Origin: Cryptomeria japonica
Lineage: Eukaryota; Streptophyta; Pinopsida; Cupressales; Cupressaceae
Assembly: GCF_030272615.1 (NCBI RefSeq)
Contig: NC_081405.1
Location: forward strand, 314,300,235-314,364,234
Direction: 5' to 3'
Length of the DNA: 64,000 nt
Part shown: one piece after another, positions 35,411-47,806 of the stretch
How positions within the stretch are numbered: position 1 is the stretch's first letter
Layout: each line of letters begins with the position of its first letter
Program-made: the position numbers and the translations under genes
Notes under the pieces: generated by a model
What the model was told of the DNA's origin: nothing
Database searches by the model: none
What the model saw: only the letters and a program-made list of their open reading frames with translations

Positions 35411-38400
35411 CAGTGTCCTATTATGGTGGTTCAATGGGATTCTATTGATCTCAGGCTTCATTTCCCATTTTGTTTGAAAATTATGTTGTCTCACTTCCCC
35501 AATTTAAGGGATCTTATAGCCAAGTGGTGGAATGTTGAGATTCACAGTACTACCATGTTTAGAGTCTCTCATAATTTGAATCTCCTTAAATAATTGTATG
35601 CTCTTGGAGTAAGTCTTATTTTGGTAACATATTTGAGTAGAAAAAGGATCTGAAGAGTTAGATAAACTTGAATAAGAAAGAGATGCAAGTCAAAGGGACC
35701 TCTTTAGACAAAGTGGAAAGGGAGAATTACCTCCTAACTGACCACAATTTATGCATCAAAGAAGAAATCATTTGGAATAGAGATATATAGTGCAATGTCT
35801 CAAGAAAGCCAATAGGAATACTAAATTCCTCCACCAATTAGCTAATAGACACAAAAAAAGAAACAATATCCAATAATTGATTGGTGAGGATGATTTCTCC
35901 CACTCAAAGGTTGAGGATATTAATAGAGAGGATGTCTCTAATATTTGTTCAATTCTTAACACCCTGCCTCTTCAAGGCTTTAGGATTATTGAAGCCTCTG
36001 ATAGGCTAGTGTAGGATATTCTAAAAATTATTGAGCAAGAGGACTTGAGTCTCATTGAATGTAATATCTCTATCAAGGAAGTCAAGCAGGTAGTTCTCTC
36101 TTTTAGACCCTTGAAGTCCTCAGGTCCTAATGGGTTCCTCCTTTCTTCTTCAAATAATACTGGGACATTGTGTGTTTGAACATTATTTTGGTTGTAAGAG
36201 AATTTATGTCATAAGATTTGGAGTTGAAGGAGATTAACAAAAATTTCATGTCTTAGTCCCTAAAAATTTGGATGTCAATCACATGTCTAAGTTCATAACT
36301 ATTAGCCTCTACAATACTTTATACAAAATCTTTTCTAACTTAGTGTCGATTATATCCAGCCTTTTCTTGGGAAGTTGATTCATGACAATCAAAAGTGTTT
36401 TGTTCCTGGCCAAAAAATCTTTGATGTTGTTCTTGTTGTTCATGAAACCCTTCATTCTATGGAGAATAATCATAGAGAAGGTATGATTTTGAAGCTAGAT
36501 ATCTCTAAAGCTCATGACATGGTCTCATTTCCTTTTATCTCATCATTCCTAAGTAAATTTCATCTTCTCTTCATCTAGTGGTCTTAGGTAGGGTGATCCT
36601 TTCTCTCCTTATCTATTCATTTTGTTGGTTGATGTCCTTGGTCACAACATTAACAACTATATTATTCAAGGAATCCTTAAAGGTATCAAGCTCTCTTCTA
36701 GCCCTTTTTTAATCTCTCATCAACAATTTGTGGATGATACCCTATTAATTGGGGTTGCCTCGATGGTGAAGGCTAGAGGATGGTTCTCCATTTTGTCTCA
36801 TTATGCTTGTGCCTCAAGGAAAAAAATTAATCTAGATGAGTGTGATTTATTCTTCATGAACGTACCCCAAGATATCCAAATATACCTTGCAAGGATTCTA
36901 AATTACCATATCACTAGCCTCTCGGCTACTTAGGCTTACCTCTAACATTAAGGAAGGTGAAAGAGTTATTTTTCATGGCACTCTTGGAAAAAAATAAGAT
37001 AAAGTTGGCTGGATGGAAAGGTTTTCTTTTGAGTAATGCTGGTGAGATCAAACTTCTTAAAGCATCCCTAAAGAGTTCTTTTATTTATCTTCTATCTCTT
37101 TTCCATATCCTAGTATCTTGGGCTAAAAAAATGGATCAAATCCAAAGAAGGTTCCTTTGGTTGGGAGTGGTATAGAAAGGAAAGATGTCCCTTCTAGACT
37201 GGCAGAAAGTTTTCTATAATGAGAGATTTGGTGGTCTTAGTATTTGGGACTCCTGGACTCTAAATATTTCTCTTATGGCCAAGGTTGGCTCGAGACTTGT
37301 ATCTAAAGAAGTGGAATAGTTGATGGTCATGAATTATAAGTATCTCTAGGGTGGAAATAATTGTGCCTTTTTGACCATATAAGTTTTTCCTAGGGGCTTT
37401 GGAATAACTTTCTAAAAAAAAGGATCTAAAGGGTGTTCAATGGAAAGTTAGAAATATTTGGAGTATAAAATTTTGGAATGACTTGTGGGTATCTTCTCTC
37501 CCCTTGGAATTTCGTCTTTTTTGTTTGGCTTTGAAAGGAATCATATCAGCAAGATATGGTATTTAGGTGAATACTATTAGATTCTTTGTTCAACTTCGCC
37601 TAAATAGAAATTGAACATGTGTAACTATGATCTTCATTTGAGGATAGCGGGTGTGGAACTTATTGGAATTCTTAAAATATTCTCAAATTATTTAGTATGG
37701 ACACTAAGGATGAGTTGAGCTAGGCTTCCTAAAAAGATGGCAAGTACTTTGTCTATTCTCAGTTTCAGTTGGCTTCTCCCTCTCCTCCACCGCTCTTCAA
37801 ATGGACCATCAATTGGAGAAAAAAAATGATTGTAAAAGTGTCCTTTTTTGGTGGATATCTTACCATGATAAAATCCTTACTATTGACAATCTCAAATGGA
37901 GGGGTTTTCATTTTGTCAAGAGATATGTTTTGTGTGAGAATGAATAAGAAAACATCAATCACATTATGTTTCACTACCAAAACTCATGGGCTATTAGAAA
38001 AAAAAATCCCATTTATTTGTCCTTGAGTGGGTTTGGAATGGGGATTTAAAGGATTGTGTCTTAGGTTGGTACCCCCCCTCGAATCACCCCCTCATTTGAG
38101 AACTTTGTTGGCAAGTCTTTTCCTATACTAGATGGTGCTTGTGGAAATAAAGGAACAAAAAAATATTAAGGGATATGAAGAATAGTTGGGAAACTCTAAA
38201 TATTACTATCATGGTTAATGTTAAGGAAAATATGAGATACTTTGAAAGAGACAAGCACTCTAATCTGTGCTCAGTCGTGGAAAAGAAAATTGGTAAAAAA
38301 TGGTGCTTAACTAATTCTCTAGCTAGATTCATATCCTCACCTATTGGCTTTAAAAACTCTATTAAATACCCCCCTTGACTCTGGTTGGCTGAAATCAAAC

Positions 38401-38900
38401 TTAAATGGTTCTTACAAAGGAAATAGTGGTAGGGAAAATGGGGTTGGGGTCGTTTGTGACCACGATAGCAATCTAATCCTTTCCTACATAAATTATTTGG
38501 TGATGCAAACTTTCAGTGTGGTAGAGGTGGCAACAATATATCATAGCTTAGTTAATGTGAGTGAAAGAAAGTATAATTACATCATCATAGAAGTTGATTA
38601 AAAAAAAATGATCTTACTACTTAATAATGAAGCCAAATCCAAATGGAAATGTGAATACCTCATTTCCAAGTGCCAAATCTTATTTACAAAATCAACCACG
38701 TTAGTCCTTGTCACATGAGGAGGGAAGGAAATAAATTTATAGATATGCTAGCTTTCTTATGCCTTTTTTCCAATCATTTGAAAAGTTGGATGGGTACTAA
38801 TAACATCACTTTCTCCTCTCCTCATAAGTGTTGTTGTGTCCTTACTACTAGTTTTGGTTCTTCCTACCTATTTTTATCCTTTATGACAATGATAAAGGGA
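35411..38900 (+). pseudogene. LINE (L1-type), 3' part: reverse transcriptase and RNase H
   Basis: Continuation of the LINE cut by element A. The end of the endonuclease region and its linker read across the joint (PIMVVQWDSIDLRL, then LSHFPNLRDLIAKWWN). RT blocks: LKSSGPNGFPPFFFK (about 36115), QKCFVPGQKIFD (about 36385), KLDISKAHDMV, then FVDDTLLIG (about 36727) holding the catalytic DD, and a YLGLPL-like trace (about 36927). A C-terminal RNase H of the plant LINE type is seen at about 38385-38800 (GWLKSNLNGSYKGNSGRENGV and MRREGNKFIDMLAFL). All parts carry many stops and frame changes. Together with 12380-14743 the element is about 5.9 kb. I see no clear poly(A) tail. Confidence 0.8.
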
Positions 38901-38909
38901 AAACTCATA

Positions 38910-40640
38910 TAAATTGAACCTAATACTTATGATGAGTTTAAAAGTAATACAAAATTATGGCAAAAAGTTGTCAATGGGAATCTTGCTAGCTACATTGAGG
39001 GCATGTAGAGTTTTGATCTTGAGATCTCCAAAAATTTTGCAGTCTTGGAAGAAGGGGGAGGTGAATATTGGTGTAGTTTCCTTTAAAGTCTTCTCAGATG
39101 TGATCACTACTATCATTAGCTTATTACTAGAGGGTATTACCTTTCCAAAGAATCCAAAAGGGTCTTATAACGATAAATTTAGGAGATTCTTCAAGGCACT
39201 GAAAGGATTTTCAAGATTAAAAATCAGGTGCAATAGAGAAGACCTAATTGGTATCTGGAAAGATGCAACCTTTTATTGATGAAACATTTCACTTTGGATG
39301 GGCATTTTAAAATATTTCATACCAATTTTTTCCCTAAGGTAAACCTCCTTAGGTATGGTATACAAATGAAATTTTCTTACTATATATGTTCTTCATTGTC
39401 TTAATCGATTGAAAGATATGTATAAAATACATCCCTACCTTTTTATCAAAGGTTCATTCTTAGATTGTATGATTTCCATTTGGCTTCATCCCCATCTAGT
39501 GGTCCTTTGTTATGTCCCCATATCCCCTTATTGGATACTAATCTTGTGGAGGAGCTCTTGGATGCCCCTATTGCAAAACCTAATACCAATGTTGCCTCCT
39601 CTTCTAAACCTAAGCTTGTTCTTACTCTTTTTAACCTAATAAGAGGGACTAAATAGAGAATCTCCCTCAATCCACCTAATAAGGATGTGGAATTTTTGGA
39701 GTCAAAGGAGGAGGTGATTCTTGAGGATTTAGAGTCCTCCTCAACCTTAAATTCCCACTCGTCTCTAAAGGAATTCAAGGAGGTTACCCCCCTTACCCCT
39801 TAACAGAATGCCTCTAACCCTATTCCTAGTCCCCCCACTTTGGTTTCTAAGGTTTTAAAGTTGGAAGAATGTTTTGAGTGCCAGGACTTGGGTATTAAGT
39901 AGATCTTATCTCAATTTGATGTGGCTATCATAATGATTAACATGATTAAGGCTCTAGCTGAGGTAAGTGCTAGGGTTGATAAATGGGTGATGGAGGAAAA
40001 AGACAAATGGGTATGGGAGGTTGCTACCAACATGGATGGAAAGATCAAAAAATAGAATAAGGTAAAAGAAATATTAAGTGACCTTAATGAAAATATTTTG
40101 CAGAGGAATGAGAATAAGGCTATGACGGAGCTTAAGAAAATTTAAGAGATCCTGAAGAGAAAAATTAAGGATATATCTTCTTGGAGTCAAGAGATGGCGT
40201 TAAGGAGATTGACATCCTTGAAAGCTATTTAGGAGGTAATTAACCAAAGGAAATATAAGTGAAAGAGGCATGCATTGTCTCCCTTTGCTATGATGGAAAT
40301 CCTTGCCTTGGTGGTCAAAGATACTCTAGATTCTAGTACTCTGACTTCTACTAAGGATTCTAACAAAAAAACTTCTTTCTCCAAGAAAGTCATTGGTATT
40401 TGTAAATATTGGCAAGAGTGTAATGAATCTATCTAGTAGACCATCCCTTTGCATCTTTAGTTAGTGTCTAGTTTCTTTTTGTTTGTTCATTGGTTTTGTG
40501 TCTAGTCTTTAGGTGTTTCTATGTTATTTTTAGTGTTTTTTTGTCTTTGTCTAGGTGTGCTTTCCTCATGCATCCTAGGTGTTCAGTTATTTTAAAAAGG
40601 TATGAGCCTATCCTAATTTTATTAATCAGAAAAATATCAA
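38910..40640 (+). pseudogene. Family X copy 1 (unclassified coding repeat, degraded)
   Basis: The most diverged of four related copies. Traces matching copy 2 (minus strand, 55268-56794) include LQSWKKGEVN (about 39040) for INGWKKG, ITTIISLLLEGITF (about 39110) for the MVTGLVMNGRSF region, NREDLIGIWKDA (about 39233), MKHFTLDGHFKIF (about 39280) and a late coiled-coil part (about 39950-40260). The 3' end (40440-40640) is rich in GTTT and TTTAG words and ends in a T- and A-rich stretch, as in the other copies. No enzyme domain is visible and the function is unknown. Confidence 0.55.
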
Positions 40641-43238
40641 TTCTTTGCCCAAATTTATTTTAACTTGTCCTTCCTTCTCTATTTCCTCCAATATATTTTT
40701 TATTATCATCATATTAACTAACTCTTTGAAATTTTCTTCATGTAGATGTAAGACCTATTTAGTTTTTTGGAATTCGCTAATATTTTCACCTAGTTTCATT
40801 GTTATATTATATAGGTTTGATATATATCTAGTGTTTTGGTAAAGTTATGGTAGGGTAGAAGCCTCCTTGTTACTACAATCTCCTAACAATAACCTTCTAG
40901 ATATTCTGTAGTCATCAATTTTCTTCCAAACTAGCTAATAGTTGTACTACTTTAGCCCAACATATATTTAATTTTTTTGATGTCTTCATATAATTTTATT
41001 TGTTTTATTTCCTCTTCTCATTGGAATCACCCACCTTGGTGTGCTAAACAACATGCTTATTGGTGTGTTTCACACTTTTTTTCTCCATAATTTATTTCCT
41101 TCTATGGTTTCCTTCTTTCAATCATAGATGTATTTGTCTCCTTTCTTCAAAATTTAGGATGACCATTATAAGTTTCATTTCTAATTCAATTTTCTCGATA
41201 ATTTCTCTTTTGTTTCCTATGCCTCCTTTGTCCATGGGTGTTTCCATTTTAGAATTGCATTAATACTTTATTATTTCACATGGTAGTTATCTCATAACTT
41301 TTATTAGTGGTCATGCATCTTTCATGGGCCTCTTATAGAACTCTATACTTTTCCATTTCTCACCTCCTTGGTTTGTAACCCCCTCTCATAGGGTAGATGT
41401 GAAAATCATAGCTTTTTTATTCATATATTTTCCATCATCTATATTCCTTATTATCAATAAATTTTAAAAATTTCATGGTAAACATCAACATGACCTAACT
41501 AGCACCTTCAAAATGTGTAGCCTTTGATTTTTATTTAAAAGGAGGTCAAAAAGTGTCTAAGATATATCAACTATGTCTATGAATCTAGACACAATATTTG
41601 CAAGCAATGATTTTTTAGAGGCTACCATTAAAATGCGACATCCTTTACTTTCTCTATTTTTTGAATAACATGTAATATGTTTTCCTCTATAGTAAAGCTT
41701 AAAATTTGTAATTATTAAATTAGGAGACACTTTCCTTTGTACTACATCAAATAATGCAACCAAAATCAGGCATATTTTTTATATACATATAATAAATTAT
41801 TTAAGGTTCTAAATGAAGGGGGTTGTGTTCTATTGCATGTAACATCAAGGAATTTTCATTCTTCTTATTTTGATTTAAAATGGTAAACTTAAATTTGCAA
41901 AGTGCTAAATTAGGCAACACTTGCTTATGCACAAAAAAAAAATAGCTAAAATCAAGGGGGGGTTTCTTTACCTATTCTCATTTTCATATGCGTGGGTTAT
42001 TTTACTTATTAATTGATATAAAGCTCCACATCTAGGGCTTTTTATCATGGTTTTATATATTTATCCAATCTTCTATTATCAAAATAATATAACAAAATTA
42101 TTTATCTTTCGATCAATTTTTTTGAAAATCATTGCTTAGAGCAAGATTTATTCTCCTTTCTCCTTAGAATCATTCTAATTCCAAGTGATCATAATAGAGA
42201 TACTTTTATTGATTATTATGATAACTTTATTTACCGTTCCTTGTGGACACATCCTCATTATAAATTATTTGCCTACTTGCAACATCTACAATTGAGAACA
42301 CTTTTGCATCTATATTTTAAGCACATTGAAGCAAATTTATACTAGACATTACATCATTGGTTATAGAGCGTTTACTTTTATTGTTATAAGAATACAATCT
42401 TGATAATTTTGGCACAGTATTTAGAATTGCTTAATTAAAAGAATTCAAATCAAATTTTCTTTGTATTAAATAAAACATACTATTTTTTGGGTATGTGCAT
42501 GATCATGGTGTGCCAAAACAGGTCCTTAAGTGGCAATGAAATTTCAGAAAAATTAGAGTTATGCAACTTGACATGAAAATTTGAATAAGTTGTGAACATT
42601 ATTTTTAAAATATGTAAGAAGAGAATATATATAAAATTGAATTTAGTTTCTAAGATACTAGTTGTTTTTTGGAAAAAAAAAAAATCCTATTTGATGAAAA
42701 TTTCAAATTTCAAAGCAGTGGTACTAAAATTTCAGGAAAAAAATAAGAAGTAGACATATGTCTGACCACCCTAATCACAATCAAATCTTAATATTTTTTT
42801 ATAATATTTATAATATAAGTATTAGACTCATGTCCGGATGTGACACATATTTGTTTTTAATTTTTTATGAATTAAATAATTATTTATGATTTTTTTTACT
42901 ACAACTTTTCAGAAATTCAGAAACTCCTACGTCTGACCACCTTAACTTGGTCAAAACCTTATGAAATTTAAATTTTTAAAATTTTTCCCTATAGTAGACG
43001 AAGCGTAGGATGTGACGCATGTTTAGGTTTCAAAAAATGTTATAACATTTGAAAGTTATGAGTGTTTTTCAATTAGTATATCAATCAGGACTATTGTCAG
43101 AATTCAATTAGAAAATAAATAATAATTATTTACTAAAGTCGAAATAAGACAAGCCTTATATTGTTGGAAAGCTGGGAAGGTCCTTAAAAAACCTTTTTTG
43201 TTTTATCAATTTTGGCTACCAAAAAAGTCATCAGCCAC
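40641..43238. other. AT-rich region without recognised genes
   Basis: No coding motif, RNA gene or LTR was recognised in these 2.6 kb. A diverged tandem pair lies at about 42750-43030: CTGACCACC, then GGATGTGACACATATTTG, and again about 175 bp later CTGACCACC, then GGATGTGACGCATGTTTAG. Confidence 0.5.
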
Positions 43239-43378
43239 TAGTGTAAAAGTCTGGAAAACCAGGGAATACTGAAAAAACACGTTTTTTCAGTTGACTTTCC
43301 AGGCTTGTAACTTCCAAGCCTAATACCAAAGCATTCCCGAGCCAAAAATTGAAATTTGAAAATTTGAGTACAAAAATA

Positions 43379-43552
43379 GGATATCGGATAAAATTGGATA
43401 TCGGATAAAATCGGATATCGGGTTTTATCCAATATCCGATTTTTGTACAAAAATTTGCGGTCCCCAATGAATTTCCCTTTGTCGCCATTTATGAAGTAAA
43501 CTGCCACATGGCAGAAATCCGATATCCGATTAAATTGGATATCGGATTTTAT
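43379..43552. repeat. Left subterminal repeats of element D
   Basis: At least six copies of GATATCGG or CCGATATC words occur here, in both orientations. One hairpin-like pair spans 43516-43550 (AATCCGATATCCGATT facing TTGGATATCGGATTT). The same palindrome recurs only at the opposite end of the element, as expected for transposase-binding sites. Confidence 0.75.
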
Positions 43553-43568
43553 TAGTCATATTTTAAAG

Positions 43569-43601
43569 AGGGAGAGAAGGAGAGGGAGAGAGGGAGAGAG
43601 G

Positions 43602-43680
<79 letters not shown>

Positions 43681-43710
43681 GGATGGAGAGGAGAGGAGAG
43701 AGAGAGAGAG

Positions 43711-43744
<34 letters not shown>

Positions 43745-44033
43745 AGGAGAGAGGGAGAGAGGGAGAGGGAGAGAGAGAGGGAGAGAGAGAGAGAGGGGGA
43801 GAGAGGGAGAGGAGAGAGAGAGAGAGGGAGGGAGAGAGGTAGAGGGAGGAGAGAGAGAGAGAGAGAGGGAGAGAGAGAGAGAGGGAGAGAGAGAGAGGGG
43901 GAGAGAGGGAGAGGGAGAGAGAGAGAGGGAGAGAGAGGAGGAGAGGGAGAGGAGGGAGAGAGAGAGAGGGAGGGAGAGAGGTAGAGGGAGGAGAGGGAGA
44001 GAGGGAGAGAGAGAGAAAGAGAGAGAGGAGAGG

Positions 44034-44097
<64 letters not shown>

Positions 44098-44139
44098 GAG
44101 GGAGAGAGAGAGAGGGAGAGAGGGGGAGAGAAAGAGAGA

Positions 44140-44183
<44 letters not shown>
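43569..44183. repeat. GA microsatellite, about 615 bp
   Basis: Nearly pure purine on the plus strand: (AG)n mixed with GGGAGA and GGAGAG units, with only an occasional T. Long open frames on either strand are an effect of the repeat and are not genes. Confidence 0.97.
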
Positions 44184-44185
<2 letters not shown>

Positions 44186-47100
44186 ATATGACCCCTAACG
44201 ACACAATTTGGTGTCTTAAGGGGACCTATGGTGTTGTTAGGGGTCATATGGTGTCTTGGGAAACCATAGGACCCCTTAAGACACCAAATCATGTCGTTAG
44301 GGGTCATATTGTGTCTTATGACCCATAACTATGACCCCTAATGATAGTTATGTGATATGGTGTCCCATGAACCCTTATGACCTCTCAGGACACCATATGA
44401 CCCCTAATGACACCATATTGGGTCGCTTTGGGTCATATTCTGTCCTAAGGGGTCATATTGTGGTCTATGACCCCTTAGGACACCATATGACCCCTAACAA
44501 CATGATTTGGTGTCTTAAGGGGTCCTATGGTGTCGTTAGGGGTCATATGGTGTCCATAGGGGTCATATGGTGTCTTGGGACACCATAGGACCCCTTAGGA
44601 CACAATATGACCCATTAGGACAAAATATGACCCAAAGCGACCCAATATGGTGTCATTAGGGATCATATGGTGTCCTAAGAGGTCATAAGGGTTTGTGGGA
44701 CACCATATGACCCCTATGGACACCATATGACCCCTAACAACACCATCAGACCCCTTAAGACACCAAATCATGTCGTTAGGGGTCATATTGTGTCCTAAGG
44801 GGTCCTATGGTGTAGGACCCCTATGGACACCATATGACCCCTAATGACACCATAGGACCCCTTAAGACACCAAATCATGTCGTTAGGGGTCATATTGTGT
44901 CTTATGGGGTCGTAGGACACAATATGACCCCTAACGGTGTCTTAAGGGGCCTTATGGTGTCACAAGACACCATATGATCCCTAATGACACCATAGGACCC
45001 CCTTAAGACACCAAATCATAACATTAGGGGTCATATTGTGTCTTACGAGGTTGTAGGACACAATATGACCCCTAACAACATGATTTGGTGTCTTAAGGGG
45101 TCTGATGGTGTCGTTAGGGGTCTTATGGTGTCCATAGGGGTCATATGGTGTCCCATGAACCCTTATGACCTCTTAGGACACCATATGACCCCTAATGACA
45201 CCATATTGGGTTGCTCTGGGTAATATTGTGTCATTAGGGGTCATATTATGTCTTAAGGGGTCCTATGGTGTCCAAAGACACCATATGACCCCTATGGACA
45301 CCATATGACCCGTAACGACACCATATGACCCCTTAAGACACCAAATCATGTCGTTAGGGGTCATATTGTGTCCTACGACCCCGTACGACACAATATGATC
45401 CCTAAAAAATATTATTTGGTGTCTTAAGGGGTCCTATGGTGTTGTTAGGGGTCATATGGTGTCCATAGGGGCCATATGGTGTCTTGGGACACCATAGGAC
45501 CCCTTAAGACACCATATGACCCCTAATGACACCATACTGGGTCTCTTTGGGTCATATTGTGTTGTTAGGGGTCATATTGTGTCTTAAGGGGTCCTATGGT
45601 GTCCCAAGACACTATATGACCCCTATGGACACCATATGACCCCTAACAACACCATAGGACCCCTTAAGACACCAAATCATGTTGTTAGGGGTCCATATTG
45701 TGTCCTGTGACCCTGTACGACACAATATGATCCCTAATGATATGATTTGGTGTCTTAAGGGGTCATATGGTGTCATTAGGGGTCATATGGTGTCCATAGG
45801 GGTCATATGGTGTCTTGGGACACCATAGGACCCCTTAAGACACCATATGACCCCTAATGACACCATATTGGGTCGCTTTAGGTCATATTGTGTCGTTAGG
45901 GGTCATATTGTGTCTTAAGGGGTCCTATGGTGTCCCAAGACACCATATGACCCCTATGGACACCATATGACCCCTAACGACACCATAGGACCCCTTAAGA
46001 CACCCAAATCATGTCGTTAGGGGTCATATTGTGTCCTATAATCCAGTACGACACAATATGATCCCTAACGATATTATTTGGTGTCTTAAGGGCTCCTATG
46101 GTGTTGTTAGGGCTCATATGGTGTCCATGACCCCTTAAGACACCATACGACCCCTAATGACACAATATTGGGTCGCTTTGGGTCATATTGTGTCGTTAGG
46201 GGTCATATTGTGTCTTAAGGGGTCCTATGGTGTCCCAAGACACCATATGACCCCTATGGACACCATATGACCCCCTAACGACACCATTGGACCCCTCAGG
46301 ACACCAAATCATGTTGTTAGGGGTCATATTGTGTCCTATGACCCCGTACGACACAATATGATCCCTAACGATATTATTTGGTGTCTTAAGGGGTCCTATG
46401 GTGTCATTAGGGGTCATATGGTGTCCATAGGGGTCATATGGTGTCTTGGGACACCATAGGACCCCTTAAGACACAATATGACCCCTAACGACACAATATG
46501 ACCCAAAGCGACCCAATATGGTGTCATTAGGGGTCATATGGTGTCCTAAGAGGTCATAACGGTTCATGGGACACCATATGACCCCTATGGACATCATATG
46601 GACCCTAACGACACAATCAGACTCCTCAAGACACCAAATAGTGTCGTTAGGTGTCATATTGTGTCCTAAGGGGTCCTATGGTGTCCCAAGACACCATATG
46701 ACCCCCTATGGACACCATATGATCCCTAAAGACACCTTAGGACCCCTTAGGACACCAAATCATGTCGTTAGGGGTTATATTGTGTCTTGCGGGGTCGTAG
46801 GACACAATATGACCCCTAACAACACAATTTGGTGTCTTAAGGGGTCTTAGGGTGTCACAAGACACCATATGATCCCTAACGACACCATAGGACCCCTTAA
46901 GACACCAAATCATAACATTAGGGGTCCATATTGTATCTTACGGGGTCGTAGGACACAATATGACCCCCTAATGACATGATTTGGTGTCTTAAGGGGTTCG
47001 ATGGTGTTGTTATGGGTCATATGGTGTCCATAGGGGTCATATGGTGTCCCATGAACCCTTATGACCTCTTAGGACACCATATGACCCCTAATGACACCAT

Positions 47101-47306
47101 ATTGGGTCGCTTTGGGTCATATTTTGTCGTTAGGGGTCATATGGTGTCTTAAGGGGTCCTATGGTGTCCCAAAACACCATAGGACCCCTTAAGACACCAT
47201 ATGACCCCTAACAAACACCATAGGACCCCTCAGGACACCAAATCATGTCGTTAGGGGTCATATTGTGTCCTACGACCTCGTACGACACAATATGATCCCT
47301 AATGAT
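44184..47306. repeat. Inverted-unit satellite of GACACCATATGACCCC words, about 3.1 kb
   Basis: Built from a 20-22-bp word such as GACACCATATGACCCCTAA and its reverse complement, alternating along the array, so that many neighbouring units can pair into hairpins. A higher-order unit near 331 bp is visible: the landmark GTACGACACAATATGAT recurs at about 45383, 45715, 46046 and 46346 (one shorter step of 300) and again at about 47280. Open frames across it are periodic artefacts. The array runs into the assembly gap. Confidence 0.95.
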
Positions 47307-47806
47307 NNNNNNNNNNNNNNNNNNNNNNNNNNNNNNNNNNNNNNNNNNNNNNNNNNNNNNNNNNNNNNNNNNNNNNNNNNNNNNNNNNNNNNNNNNNNNN
47401 NNNNNNNNNNNNNNNNNNNNNNNNNNNNNNNNNNNNNNNNNNNNNNNNNNNNNNNNNNNNNNNNNNNNNNNNNNNNNNNNNNNNNNNNNNNNNNNNNNNN
47501 NNNNNNNNNNNNNNNNNNNNNNNNNNNNNNNNNNNNNNNNNNNNNNNNNNNNNNNNNNNNNNNNNNNNNNNNNNNNNNNNNNNNNNNNNNNNNNNNNNNN
47601 NNNNNNNNNNNNNNNNNNNNNNNNNNNNNNNNNNNNNNNNNNNNNNNNNNNNNNNNNNNNNNNNNNNNNNNNNNNNNNNNNNNNNNNNNNNNNNNNNNNN
47701 NNNNNNNNNNNNNNNNNNNNNNNNNNNNNNNNNNNNNNNNNNNNNNNNNNNNNNNNNNNNNNNNNNNNNNNNNNNNNNNNNNNNNNNNNNNNNNNNNNNN
47801 NNNNNN
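47307..47806. other. Assembly gap, 500 N
   Basis: Exactly 500 N, probably a fixed-size placeholder rather than a measured length. It hides the join between the satellite and the 5' end of the transposase-like gene. Confidence 0.99.

Noticed and set aside
43552-44307. Long open frames (about 250 codons) rich in S, L, P or R, E, G over the GA tract
   Set aside because: They are the forced translation of a dinucleotide-like repeat, open in several frames on both strands, with no start context or homology.
44331-47264. Repeated open frames starting MTPND with WCLKGS words, on both strands
   Set aside because: They are periodic translations of the GACACCATATGACCCC satellite; the inverted units make both strands look alike.
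44184-47306. CRISPR-like array
   Set aside because: The units have no distinct spacers, alternate in orientation, and lie in a plant genome without cas genes.
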